A stretch of DNA of 64,000 bases from Microbulbifer okhotskensis (lineage in GTDB: Bacteria > Pseudomonadota > Gammaproteobacteria > Pseudomonadales > Cellvibrionaceae), in NCBI RefSeq assembly GCF_023895975.1, contig NZ_JALBWM010000007.1, positions 24,001 to 88,000 of the forward strand. The letters are read 5' to 3'. Below are positions 48,896 to 57,711 of the stretch, piece after piece (the stretch's first letter is position 1; the number at the start of each line of letters is the position of its first letter). Under the pieces are notes generated by a model. The model made no database searches. It saw nothing but the letters and a program-made list of their open reading frames with translations, and had not been told where the DNA came from. A program made the position numbers and the translations under genes.

Positions 48896-50062
48896 ATGTT
48901 GAGGTTGCCAATTAGTGAGCGCCCACACTGGCAAGAGCGGGCGCAGGAATTTGGGTTTCACTTCCATACGATGTATGGAAAACCCTATTGGGACGAGACC
49001 GCTTACTATCAGTTTTCTCTGGAGCAGATAGAAAAGCATATCGAAGAGCCTACCGAAGAAATTCACCAAATGTGCCTCGATGTTGTCGCCCGTGTCCTTG
49101 AGGATGAGGAATTGCTCAGGCGGTTTTGTATCCCAGAGAAGCACTGGGATTTTGTGCGAACTTCCTGGCGCAATGGCGACCCCTGCTTATATTCCCGGCT
49201 GGATTTTGCCTACTCCGGTCAGGGGCCGGCAAAGCTTTATGAGAACAATGCGGATACGCCCACGTCTTTATATGAAACTGGCTTTTGGCAGTGGCTGTGG
49301 TTGCAGGACAACGTAGACAGACGGGCACTGCCGTTACAAGCAGACCAATTCAATAGTCTGCAGGAGAAATTGGTCAATCGTTTTCACGACCTTCAATACC
49401 TGACCCCTGGGCGCGAATTACATTTTTCTTGCTGTAAAGATACCGAGGAAGATCGAGGTACCGTTCAGTACCTGCAGGATTGTGCATCAGAGGCTGGCAT
49501 CAGCAATCATTTTATTTTTGTTGAAGATATCGGCCGTGATGCAACGGGCCAGTTTACAGATTTAAATGACCAGGTAATCACTTGGATGTTCAAACTGTAC
49601 CCTTGGGAGTTTATGTTGCAGGAAGAGTTTGGTGAGTTTCTGGGAAGCAACAATGTGCGATGGTTGGAGCCGCCGTGGAAGGCGATTCTGTCCAATAAAG
49701 CGCTGTTGCCGATGCTGTGGAAATTGTTTCCCGAGCACCCCAATTTGCTGCCTTCTTTTTTTGAGGATGAGCTGGATAAAGCGGCCGATTTTTCCGAGCT
49801 GGTAAAGAAGCCGATATTCTCGCGGGAAGGAGGCAACATCTCCGTTGTGCGCGGGACAGACTCCAAATTGCTATCTGATGGGCCTTATGGTCAGGAAGGT
49901 TTCATTTACCAAGCCATGCACCCACTGCCTCAGTTTGGCAAGAATTATACTCTGGTGGGTAGTTGGCTTGTTGACGACCTGGCGGCGGGGATATCGATTC
50001 GTGAAGATTCTAACTTGATCACACAAGACATGAGCCGCTATCTTCCGCATGTGATTCTATGA
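48896..50062 (+). CDS. yjfC: ATP-grasp ligase (glutathionylspermidine synthase-like, YjfC/YgiC)
   Basis: A 388-residue protein that resembles the synthetase half of glutathionylspermidine synthase. The core has RLDFAYSGQGPAKLYENNAD, then LVKKPIFSREGGNISV near residue 307, the ATP-grasp loop. The amidase half of the E. coli Gsp enzyme is absent. Members probably form amide bonds between a peptide or carboxylate and an amine; the substrate here is unknown. AGGGGAG stands eight bases upstream of ATG 48896. It completes the yjf-type set and ends at a strong terminator. Confidence 0.9.
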   Translation: MLRLPISERPHWQERAQEFGFHFHTMYGKPYWDETAYYQFSLEQIEKHIEEPTEEIHQMCLDVVARVLEDEELLRRFCIPEKHWDFVRTSWRNGDPCLYSRLDFAYSGQGPAKLYENNADTPTSLYETGFWQWLWLQDNVDRRALPLQADQFNSLQEKLVNRFHDLQYLTPGRELHFSCCKDTEEDRGTVQYLQDCASEAGISNHFIFVEDIGRDATGQFTDLNDQVITWMFKLYPWEFMLQEEFGEFLGSNNVRWLEPPWKAILSNKALLPMLWKLFPEHPNLLPSFFEDELDKAADFSELVKKPIFSREGGNISVVRGTDSKLLSDGPYGQEGFIYQAMHPLPQFGKNYTLVGSWLVDDLAAGISIREDSNLITQDMSRYLPHVIL

Positions 50063-50070
50063 TCCATCAA

Positions 50071-50111
50071 GTAAACCGGCAGGGACAGTTACTGCCGGTT
50101 TACTTTCTCTT
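50071..50111. terminator. terminator after the ATP-grasp gene
   Basis: A perfect 12-base stem, GTAAACCGGCAG/CTGCCGGTTTAC, is followed by TTTCTCTTAC. It lies between converging genes and can serve both. Confidence 0.8.
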
Positions 50112-50138
50112 ACTATCACTTTATTTTTTACGCATTGC

Positions 50139-50771
50139 TTAAAAATTGTAGTGCAGGCGTAATTCAAAGAAATTCACTCCTGAATTTTCAGAGCAAGTAC
50201 CTGCATTCGAGTAGTGCATTGCGTAAGTAGTTACTCCCCAGCGACGTTCACTGCCGAAGTCAGATCCTAATCCGATACGATCCTCGAATTGAAAATGGCA
50301 GCCCAAAGTGGTGTGGTTTGTCTTTCTACTCACAATATTGGATTCGGTGATATAGCTAGCTCCCACAGAAAATTCAAAATACGGAAAAATGGGCACTTCC
50401 CATTGTGGCAAATACTCAAGTCGCCATACTGGGCTCAGCGACATCCCATGAACCAGATCTTCTCCACGTTTGGACACGCTGGGATCTCCATCGTCCAAGC
50501 TGGATCTCCACTCGAAGTAACTGGTTTCCAGGCGCGTCTTGACTGTCCACTTCTCAGTCAGGCTCCACTGCCAGGGTAAGTCTTTCGATATTGCTAGACG
50601 GTATTGAGTGAGTTCATTGCGACGATTGGAGAATCCCGGGCCGGCGCCAACAATGGCAGCCCAGCGTTTGTCTGGGTTTTTTGCCGGCTCGGCTGATGCA
50701 AAGCCAGGTAGCAATAGTGAAGTGAAAACCAGTGGCAGGCTGACCCTGCGAGCGATCCAGTACAACATCAT
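50139..50771 (-). CDS. PagL-like lipid A 3-O-deacylase
   Basis: A 210-residue outer-membrane protein. The signal peptide ends near residue 27 (LLPGFASA). The mature part has amphipathic beta strands, as in an eight-stranded barrel. The C-terminal AMHYSNAGTCSENSGVNF contains the His-Ser pair of the PagL active site, and the chain ends in a terminal Phe (LRLHYNF), typical of barrel proteins. PagL removes a 3-linked acyl chain from lipid A. It is a single gene, convergent with the ATP-grasp ligase. Confidence 0.78.
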   Translation of the reverse strand: MMLYWIARRVSLPLVFTSLLLPGFASAEPAKNPDKRWAAIVGAGPGFSNRRNELTQYRLAISKDLPWQWSLTEKWTVKTRLETSYFEWRSSLDDGDPSVSKRGEDLVHGMSLSPVWRLEYLPQWEVPIFPYFEFSVGASYITESNIVSRKTNHTTLGCHFQFEDRIGLGSDFGSERRWGVTTYAMHYSNAGTCSENSGVNFFELRLHYNF

Positions 50772-51156
50772 CCCTGATCCTACCTTTCCTACTACAAGTT
50801 GCGACTACAAGAAAATGATTGGTAAGGGAAAAACTAAAAATCATCTGGGTTGTTTTTTTAGTGTAGACAGAGACCGGCGGAAATAGGTCTGTTGGGGTGG
50901 GCAGGGAGAGGAAGTCAGGATTGAACTTATGCGCTTTCAATTGATGATGGGCATCGAGAGTCTGTATTGAGACGCCTTTTTCTTGCTGGATAATAGCTGT
51001 CACGACAGTGGGGGAAAACAAGTGACAGCAGTGGTGATCAAGGCTGATCTTTGGTTTCTGTTTACTCATTGAAAGCAAGCGTACAGGGGCGAGAAATATT
51101 TCCTACTATATGAGAGATGCTTTTCTCATATGGAAAATTGAGCGACGAAAACTGGA
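50772..51156. other. intergenic region between deacylase and kinase genes
   Basis: About 385 bases on the minus-strand side between two minus-strand genes. A frame of 154 codons (51078 to 50614) covers it but runs into the deacylase gene in another frame, and I see no family in it. No strong hairpin was found. Confidence 0.4.
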
Positions 51157-52788
51157 TTAGGATGGCAGGTTAATCTTTCCACTGGCAATCATTTCTTCAA
51201 TTTTTTTAGTGAGGCGTTCAAAGGTGAATGGCTTTTGAATGCAGTCGAGTACTCCTTCGGCAATAACTTCTTGCACCTTGCTGTCAACGCTGTAACCAGT
51301 CGATAGTATTGCTTTAACGTTAGGGTTTATGCGTTTTAAGAAAGCGAAGAGCTCCTGACCATCCATGCCGGGCATTATCATGTCTAGTAGAACCAAATCC
51401 ACTTGGTCACTATATTTCCGATAATAGGATATGGCTTGCTCGGCGGTGGCGAAGGCCACCACACTGTGCCCATTCATTTCGAATAATGCCTTGGAGTAGG
51501 TGCGGACTATCGCCTCATCGTCCACCACCATAATGCGCAATCTGCGCTCTTTGGCCAGCTTCTTGGCCTGGTATGTTTGCTTTATTATCGGTGCTTTGGA
51601 AATGGGCAGGTACAGTTTAAAACAACTGCCTTCTCCTTCCCAGCTATTACATTGAATCGCACCTTTGTGCAAGTGTATTGTTCCATGTACCGCAGCCAGT
51701 CCCAGCCCGGCTCCGCGCCCGCTTTCCTTGGTTGTGAAAAAGGGTTCAAAGATACGAAGTCGAATCTCGTCGGACATGCCACTGCCGTTGTCGGTAATCG
51801 TGATTAATAGGTAGTGCCCAGCTGGAATTTCAAAATCTGCAATTGAGATGGGCTTATCGATGGAGACATTAGTGGTACCAAAGGTTAGTGAGCCACCTGA
51901 AGGCATTGCATCTTTAGCATTGATCCCAATATTCAGAAGTGCACTTTTCAGCTGTGCGGGATCGCCCATAATATGGGGTCGGTTTGCTTTTAGCTGTTGA
52001 TCTATTTCAATTCTGCGGTCAATAGTACGAGCCAGCATGGCGCAGACATCGCGAATAATTTCGTGGGTGTTGCAAGCTTTTAGTTGATATTTGCCTTTTC
52101 GGGCAAAGGTCAGAAGTTGCTTGGTCAGCTCGGAGGCGTGGCGGGCGGTAGTGAGAATATGATTGGTATATTCATTAATGCGTATGTCCGTGGATATCTG
52201 TTGGATAACCTCGGCATAGCCGCTAATACCGTGAATCATATTGTTGAAATCATGCGCTATACCGCCTGCCAGTTCACCGATGGCTTGCATTTTTTGTGCT
52301 TGTCGCAGCTCCTCTTCCAATAGGCGTTGCTTGGTGATATCGGACCCGATACTGAGAATGCCTGTGGGATTTCCTTTTTCATCGGAAGTTATTTTGTTAG
52401 TCCAGGCGATCCATACCCTTTTTCCGCACTTGGTAATATTTTCATTAATGTTGTAGCGGTGTTCCTGCGGGAATTGGCAGATATGCTCCATCAGCTGTCG
52501 AAGGTCTCGACCGCTCGTTTCGCTGGCGGGTACAATTGTGCCGATTAAATGCCTGCCTACCACTTCAGCTTCGCAATAGCCAAATAATTGTTGGGCGTAT
52601 TCATTAAAGGAGGTGATATGCCCGTGCTGATCGCAGCGCATGATGATTGAGTTGGCATGCTCTACCAACTCCCGGTAGCGCTCCTCGCTCTTTCTTAGGG
52701 CTTCATAGACCTGGCTTGAACCTCGATCCGATGCGGAAACAATGGCTGGTGAGGAGGGAAAAATGGGTAAATTGTTTTCCTTAATCAC
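51157..52788 (-). CDS. hybrid sensor histidine kinase with PAS and receiver
   Basis: A 543-residue cytoplasmic protein without membrane segments. Residues ~30-155 are a PAS domain ([20 protein letters not shown]). The HisKA motif [17 protein letters not shown] carries the phosphorylated His near residue 182. The ATPase boxes are [22 protein letters not shown] and [15 protein letters not shown]-terminal receiver (~415-535) has [21 protein letters not shown] and CIQKPF. GTG at 52788 has AGGAGG upstream. No partner regulator is adjacent; the signal is unknown. Confidence 0.9.
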   Translation of the reverse strand: MIKENNLPIFPSSPAIVSASDRGSSQVYEALRKSEERYRELVEHANSIIMRCDQHGHITSFNEYAQQLFGYCEAEVVGRHLIGTIVPASETSGRDLRQLMEHICQFPQEHRYNINENITKCGKRVWIAWTNKITSDEKGNPTGILSIGSDITKQRLLEEELRQAQKMQAIGELAGGIAHDFNNMIHGISGYAEVIQQISTDIRINEYTNHILTTARHASELTKQLLTFARKGKYQLKACNTHEIIRDVCAMLARTIDRRIEIDQQLKANRPHIMGDPAQLKSALLNIGINAKDAMPSGGSLTFGTTNVSIDKPISIADFEIPAGHYLLITITDNGSGMSDEIRLRIFEPFFTTKESGRGAGLGLAAVHGTIHLHKGAIQCNSWEGEGSCFKLYLPISKAPIIKQTYQAKKLAKERRLRIMVVDDEAIVRTYSKALFEMNGHSVVAFATAEQAISYYRKYSDQVDLVLLDMIMPGMDGQELFAFLKRINPNVKAILSTGYSVDSKVQEVIAEGVLDCIQKPFTFERLTKKIEEMIASGKINLPS

Positions 52789-53100
52789 CTATATCTCCTC
52801 CTGAGTGGCGCTTGTCTGATTTTTCGCCAGAAATTCCACCATGAAGATATGAAAAAGTATATAGGCAAGCGTATATATTTTGACCGTGTAGACATTCTTT
52901 GATGACTGGCGGTTCTTTTTAATCCTGACTGTCACCGGTGGGTTGTCGATGACAGGGGGTAAATGGTGACGGCAAGTGATGGCCACGGACGGCAAGTCGT
53001 CTGATCCCTTGCCAGCCGTTTGTGACAATTTGGTGGGTGGCGATCGTGTTTCAAACTGGTAGCATGCACCGCCATAATCAAAACCATTGGATGATTTACT
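52789..53100. other. divergent region, kinase and amidohydrolase
   Basis: About 310 bases that hold the 5' ends of two divergent units. No clear promoter pair or operator was identified. Confidence 0.4.
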
Positions 53101-54513
53101 ATGCAGCTGCATTCCCGGTTCTTCGGGCGCAGTATCGCGGTTCTGCTCAGTACCTCGATATTGTTGTCCGCCTGCGGTGAGAAGCGTGTTGACAGTGAGC
53201 AAAGATCCCTGGATTTCGCTCGCCTGGATGCTTTTCCTTCCACTTATTCTTTGACCCAGTCACGTCCGGTGCTAATTCAGGGCGCAACACTACTGACTGG
53301 CACTGGTGAGCAGAGGGAAAGTGCCGATTTGTTGTTGGAAAATGGCAAGATCAAGGAGATCGGCAAGGATCTCAAAGCGCCGGCAGATGCACTCGTTATT
53401 GATGGCAAGGGCAAGTGGGTAACACCAGGCATTATCGATGTGCACTCTCACCTGGGGGATTACCCGGCCCCTGAAATTGAGTCCACTCAGGACGGCAACG
53501 AAATGACTTCGCCGAACACAGCAGAAGTATGGTCTGAGCACTCGGTCTGGACCCAGGATCCCCAGTTTCCGTTGGCACTTGCTGGCGGTGTAACCACGCT
53601 GCAAATATTACCTGGTTCTGCGAACCTCTTTGGCGGGCGCAGTGTTACTTTGAAAAATGTTCCCGGCCGCAGCGTCCAGGACATGAAGTTCCCCGGTGCC
53701 CCCTATGGCTTAAAGATGGCCTGTGGTGAAAACCCCAAGCGGGTTTATGGCGGTAAGGGCAATGCACCATCCACGCGTATGGGTAATGTAGCGGGTTATC
53801 GCAGCGCTTGGATTCAGGCCAGCAAGTACAAGCAGGAATGGGAAGAGTACGTCGAGAACGGAGGTGATGAGCCTGAGCGAGATCTGCAGATGGAGACATT
53901 GGCGGGTGTACTTAACGGCGATATTCTCGTGCATAACCACTGCTACCGCGGCGAAGAAATGGCGGTGATGATGGATATAGCCGATGAATTTGACTTCCAG
54001 ATTTCCACCTTCCACCACGCCGTTGAAGCCTACAAAGTGGCCGATCTGCTCGCCGAAAACAATGTCTGTGCGGCGATGTGGGCCGACTGGTGGGGCTTTA
54101 AGCATGAAGCCTTTGATATGACCGAGGCCAACATCGCTATTGTTGATCAGGCAAAGGCCTGTGCAATGATCCATTCAGACTCCGGTGTTAGTGCTCAGCA
54201 CTTGAACGAAGAGGTGGCCAAGGCAATGACAGCAGGGCGTCGTGCAGGATTTGATATTCAGCCAAAAGATGCCGTTGTCTGGATGAGTTTAAATCCAGCA
54301 AAAGCGCTGGGTATTGCCGATCAAACAGGCAGCCTGGAAAAGGGCAAGATGGCCGACGTGGTAGTTTGGTCTGGCAATCCTTTCAGCGTTTACACCCATG
54401 CGGACCAAGTGTTTATTGATGGTGAATTGATGTTTGATCGTGCTGATAAAAATCGTCAGCCACGCAGTGACTTTGAGCTGGGTATTCTTGAGGCAGAGGG
54501 AGAGCGACTGTGA
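53101..54513 (+). CDS. exported amidohydrolase (imidazolonepropionase-like)
   Basis: A 470-residue lipoprotein of the metal-dependent hydrolase superfamily. The lipobox is ILLSAC (Cys near residue 26). The metal ligands are present: HSH in IIDVHSHLGDY, His in DILVHNHCYRGEE, His in FHHAVEAYKV and Asp in MIHSDSGV. The C-terminal beta sandwich ends with GSLEKGKMADVVVWSGNP. The substrate is unknown; related periplasmic proteins in marine bacteria are linked to peptide or cyclic amide hydrolysis. The next gene overlaps by four bases. Confidence 0.87.
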   Translation: MQLHSRFFGRSIAVLLSTSILLSACGEKRVDSEQRSLDFARLDAFPSTYSLTQSRPVLIQGATLLTGTGEQRESADLLLENGKIKEIGKDLKAPADALVIDGKGKWVTPGIIDVHSHLGDYPAPEIESTQDGNEMTSPNTAEVWSEHSVWTQDPQFPLALAGGVTTLQILPGSANLFGGRSVTLKNVPGRSVQDMKFPGAPYGLKMACGENPKRVYGGKGNAPSTRMGNVAGYRSAWIQASKYKQEWEEYVENGGDEPERDLQMETLAGVLNGDILVHNHCYRGEEMAVMMDIADEFDFQISTFHHAVEAYKVADLLAENNVCAAMWADWWGFKHEAFDMTEANIAIVDQAKACAMIHSDSGVSAQHLNEEVAKAMTAGRRAGFDIQPKDAVVWMSLNPAKALGIADQTGSLEKGKMADVVVWSGNPFSVYTHADQVFIDGELMFDRADKNRQPRSDFELGILEAEGERL

Positions 54514-55811
54514 AAAAAATAGCTGTATATTGTACGCTGGCCCTTGGTCTGATGGCGGCAGCGGGTCAGGCAAATACCGTCCTGATTAAGGGAGGCAAGG
54601 TGCATACTCTGGCGGGGCAGGGCAGTCTGGATTCCGCCGATGTGCTGATTGTCGACGGCAAGGTTCAGCAGGTAGCTGCCTCTCTGGATGTGTCAGCAGA
54701 CCAGGTCATTAATGCTCAGGGTAAAGTTGTGACTCCCGGCGTGATAGCGCCAATTTCCGAGTTGGGATTGGTGGAGATTAGTGCGGCCAGCGCCACCAAC
54801 GATCATATGGTTACCGGAGATAGCATAGGCAGCGCCTTCAATCCTGTACCGGCTTACAACCCCAAATCCACACTGATCCCGTTTAATCGCGCGGGTGGTG
54901 TGACCAGTGCAGTGGTATTCCCCGGTATCAGTACCTGGGATAGCGGGGCTGTGGAGGCGCAGCGAGTATTTGCCGGGCGCAGTTTTGCGATCAAACTGAG
55001 TGGCAAGTTTGATAGCTTTGAAGCAAAAGATGTTGCGCAAAAAGCTTATCTGGGTGAGCCCGGCAGTCAGTTGGCTGGTGGTAGCCGCGCCAATGCTTAT
55101 GCCAAAGTTGAAAACGCCCTGCGAGAGGCACAAGAATACCGTGACAATCGCGCGGCTATTCGCCGGGGTCAGTGGCGGGATATGGATTACCGTTTGGCAG
55201 ATTTGGAAGCGTTGCAGTCAGTAATCAAAGGGCAGGAGCCATTGATGGTAACCGCCGATCGTGCCAGCGATATTCTCTCAGTGATTGAGCTTGGCAAGGC
55301 ATTCAGGGTAAAGCTCGTTATTCTTGGGGCTGCAGAGGGGTGGATGGTTGCAGATACGCTGGCACAGGCTCGGGTGCCGGTGGTGATTGATGCAATTAAC
55401 AATGTTCCGGGCTCCTTCTCAAGCTTGGGCGCACGCCTTGATAATGCCGCTCTCTTGACCAAGGCTGGTGTCAAGGTAGCGATCAGTGGTCCCGGCTATG
55501 CGTCTACCCACAATGTTTACCTCTCCCGTCAGTCTGCCGGAAATGCTGTTGCCAACGGTTTGCCTTATGAGGAAGCATTAAAGTCGATTAGCAGTAATGT
55601 TGCGGAGATCTTCAGCTTGTCGGGCGGCACCCTGGAGCCGGGGGCAGTTGCAGATATTGTTGTTTGGAGTGGTGATCCACTAGAGGTCACCAGTTACCCG
55701 GAACAGGTACTGATAGATGGGGAGAGGCAGTCCCTGACCACACGCTCAACGCGCTTGCGAGATAGACATCTCAAACCCACAAAGGGGCATGATTTCGGTT
55801 ACAAACGCTAG
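54510..55811 (+). CDS. amidohydrolase paralogue lacking the metal ligands
   Basis: A 433-residue exported protein (signal LALGLMAAAGQA) paralogous to the gene before it, sharing the start (VLIKGGKVHTLAGQGSLD) and C-terminal GGTLEPGAVADIVVWSGDP. The HxH motif after strand 1 is missing: the equivalent stretch is VTPGVIAPISELGLV. The later His ligands and the Asp of HSDSG are also absent (ISGPGYASTHN). It is probably a non-catalytic partner of the first enzyme. GTG start overlaps the previous stop (GTGA), so translation is coupled. A terminator follows. Confidence 0.85.
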   Translation: MKKIAVYCTLALGLMAAAGQANTVLIKGGKVHTLAGQGSLDSADVLIVDGKVQQVAASLDVSADQVINAQGKVVTPGVIAPISELGLVEISAASATNDHMVTGDSIGSAFNPVPAYNPKSTLIPFNRAGGVTSAVVFPGISTWDSGAVEAQRVFAGRSFAIKLSGKFDSFEAKDVAQKAYLGEPGSQLAGGSRANAYAKVENALREAQEYRDNRAAIRRGQWRDMDYRLADLEALQSVIKGQEPLMVTADRASDILSVIELGKAFRVKLVILGAAEGWMVADTLAQARVPVVIDAINNVPGSFSSLGARLDNAALLTKAGVKVAISGPGYASTHNVYLSRQSAGNAVANGLPYEEALKSISSNVAEIFSLSGGTLEPGAVADIVVWSGDPLEVTSYPEQVLIDGERQSLTTRSTRLRDRHLKPTKGHDFGYKR

Positions 55812-55815
55812 ATTG

Positions 55816-55844
55816 AAAAAGCGGGCCAAATGCCCGCTTTTTTT
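55816..55844 (+). terminator. terminator of the amidohydrolase pair
   Basis: AAAAAGCGGGC-CAAAT-GCCCGCTTTTTTT lies directly after the stop codon. Confidence 0.9.
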
Positions 55845-55956
55845 AGCTCGATAAGTTGAGGTGAAAGGTCCAGCCGATTGCGCAGGAATTGTGTAGCGGG
55901 GGCTTTGCTTTGCAGGATATATTCCCCAGCCAAATCGATAAGAACAAGGAATAGAT

Positions 55957-56352
55957 ATGGCCAATATAACGGCACTTTACACTGGGCTTTGTGCACTTCT
56001 TATTATTTATCTCGCTGCCAGAGTGGTTCAATTCCGCCGTACAAAGCGAGTTGGTATTGGAACGGGAAACGATCGTTTCAATGAAATCCGTGTGCGAGTA
56101 CACGCTAACGCTGTCGAGTACACGCCGATTGCATTACTGCTACTGCTGGCTGCAGAGCTGGGTGGGCTTTCTGCCATATGGTTGCATACTTTTGGGGTTC
56201 TGTTTGTTGTGTCCCGGGCGCTACATGCCTACGGACTTACAGCGGGAAAAGGCGGAACACATATGGGGCGCTTCTGGGGTACATTGATCAGCTGGGTGGT
56301 GATACTGGTTTTGGCTGTGATCAATATTGTTAAGGCAGTTATCGCTCTTTGA
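55957..56352 (+). CDS. MAPEG-family membrane protein
   Basis: A 131-residue inner-membrane protein with four membrane helices. The MAPEG signature is visible in NDRFNEIRVRVHANAVEYTP and later in RALHAYGLTAGKGG. Eukaryotic relatives are glutathione-linked enzymes, while bacterial ones such as YecN have no clear role. AAGGAA precedes ATG 55957. Confidence 0.88.
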   Translation: MANITALYTGLCALLIIYLAARVVQFRRTKRVGIGTGNDRFNEIRVRVHANAVEYTPIALLLLLAAELGGLSAIWLHTFGVLFVVSRALHAYGLTAGKGGTHMGRFWGTLISWVVILVLAVINIVKAVIAL

Positions 56353-56362
56353 GCGGGTCAAA

Positions 56363-56387
56363 ATAAAAAAGCCCGGCGTAGCCGGGC
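56363..56387 (-). terminator. terminator of yebG
   Basis: On the minus strand GCCCGGC-TAC-GCCGGGC is followed by a run of T (complement of 56363-56370). It lies after the yebG stop. On the plus strand no T-tract follows. Confidence 0.8.
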
Positions 56388-56449
56388 AGAGTACAGGGAT
56401 GAATCTGCGTACAAGGGTGAATTTTTTATCGGGGTGGAACTAGGCGCGC

Positions 56450-56749
56450 TTATTGATTGGCGACAAGAGGTGTGACACGATCATCATCACCTTCTTGCCC
56501 GTTGCTCTCATCGTCTTCGAGCAGTGCTTCCGGTTTTCCTTTACAGGCTTTGGCCAGAGCTTCGCGACGCTTGGCCAGTAACAGACCGATTTCCTCACCC
56601 ACCTGCTCATCAATGCCGTCGATGTGGCGCTCAATTAGCGAGGTGATATTGGCGGCGAGCTCCAGCATCTTGTCGTGTTCTTCAGCGTCTTTTTTGTTGT
56701 CGAACATTGCTCCGTCTCTATCACATTTCCAAACAGCTACTACGGCCAT
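56450..56749 (-). CDS. yebG: YebG-family SOS protein
   Basis: A 99-residue acidic protein. MAVVAVWKCDRDGAMFDNKK and AEEHDKMLELAANI match YebG, a small DNA-damage-induced protein of unknown function. The C-terminal part is rich in Asp and Glu and probably disordered. The start has GGGAGG six bases upstream. A LexA-box palindrome lies 58 bases upstream of the start codon, so SOS induction is likely. It is transcribed alone, between two terminators. Confidence 0.88.
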   Translation of the reverse strand: MAVVAVWKCDRDGAMFDNKKDAEEHDKMLELAANITSLIERHIDGIDEQVGEEIGLLLAKRREALAKACKGKPEALLEDDESNGQEGDDDRVTPLVANQ

Positions 56750-56807
56750 CGTATGCCTCCCAATCGTCTATTAGACTGTCCAAATCTTTTGTATGGCCGT
56801 ACAGTAA

Positions 56808-56823
56808 CTGTATAAATATTCAG
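56808..56823 (-). promoter_or_regulatory. LexA box before yebG
   Basis: CTGTATAAATATTCAG fits the SOS box CTGT-N8-ACAG with one mismatch in the last half-site. It lies in the yebG upstream region. A second overlapping inverted repeat TACAGT-A-ACTGTA (56800-56812) may add to it. Confidence 0.75.
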
Positions 56824-56972
56824 TGTCAACGATGGAGAAGTGAATAGAGGAGATGCGACCAGCGGACTTAGGCGTGCGATGGTTTGTCCGCCATAGAGCG
56901 TGAACACTGTCATAATATGGCTACAGCCAGTCGCATTCCCCCCGGGGCAATTGGTTGTTTTTACATTATTTT

Positions 56973-56999
56973 ACAGGCCCGCTTGCGGGCCTGTTTTTT
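56973..56999 (+). terminator. orphan plus-strand terminator
   Basis: ACAGGCCCGC-TT-GCGGGCCTGT is followed by six T. No plus-strand gene lies in the 620 bases before it, so it ends an unrecognised transcript, perhaps a small RNA, or blocks antisense reading. Confidence 0.75.
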
Positions 57000-57093
57000 A
57001 GTGGGAGAGAATCAGGGAATATCAGGGTCACCTTCAGTGGGAGGGTAAGTCACTTCTGATGCATACAAGGGCGCCTAGCACGGCTCCCCCAAG

Positions 57094-57711
57094 CTAGATG
57101 GTGAGGACGAGCTTAGCAGCCAGCCCAATTAACAGAACACCAAATATCTGCTGGATACGGTGGCCAATATGTTTGCTGATCAACCGGCGTCTGCGGCTGG
57201 CATGTACTGCGAGCACCACAAGGCAATACCATAAAGTATCTACACCAGAGACCATGGCGGCCATGCCCAATTTGGTTGTCAGCGCCTGTTGCTCAGAGAC
57301 AAACTGACTGAAAAGAGCGGTAAAGAAAAGCGCGATTTTGGGGTTGAAGAAGGCGACTCCAAAGCCCTGGACGATAGAGCGCCTTACGCTCTGGTGAGGA
57401 GGTTGTACATCAGGGCCGCTAGAGCCGGGCGAGGGTGCCCTCAGAGCTTTCCAGCCCAAGTAGATAAGCATTGCGGCCCCGGCCCACTGCAAAATACTAA
57501 AAATTGTCGGTGAGCTGGTAATCAATACCGCTAGACCGAATGCGGTAAGAATGGCATACGCCGCCACTCCCGCTCCGTGCGCAATGGCGCTGGCGAGACC
57601 CTGTTGCAGGCCTGAAGAAGCGCTGCGCAATACGATAAGAAGACTGGGTCCCGGAGACATGGCACCGAGGGCACAAATTCCCGCGAGAGATAACCAACTA
57701 AGTAAATCCAT
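57094..57711 (-). CDS. LysE-family amino acid exporter
   Basis: A 205-residue inner-membrane protein with six predicted helices. The motif GAMSPGPSLLIVLRS near residue 17 is the LysE/RhtB signature. Such proteins export amino acids such as lysine, threonine or homoserine lactones; the substrate is unknown. The start ATG overlaps the DUF924 stop by one base, so translation is coupled. Confidence 0.87.
   Translation of the reverse strand: MDLLSWLSLAGICALGAMSPGPSLLIVLRSASSGLQQGLASAIAHGAGVAAYAILTAFGLAVLITSSPTIFSILQWAGAAMLIYLGWKALRAPSPGSSGPDVQPPHQSVRRSIVQGFGVAFFNPKIALFFTALFSQFVSEQQALTTKLGMAAMVSGVDTLWYCLVVLAVHASRRRRLISKHIGHRIQQIFGVLLIGLAAKLVLTI

Noticed and set aside
50614..51078. 154-codon minus-strand frame before the PagL-like gene
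   Set aside because: It runs into the deacylase gene in another frame, and no domain or signal is seen. A short true gene at its start cannot be fully excluded.
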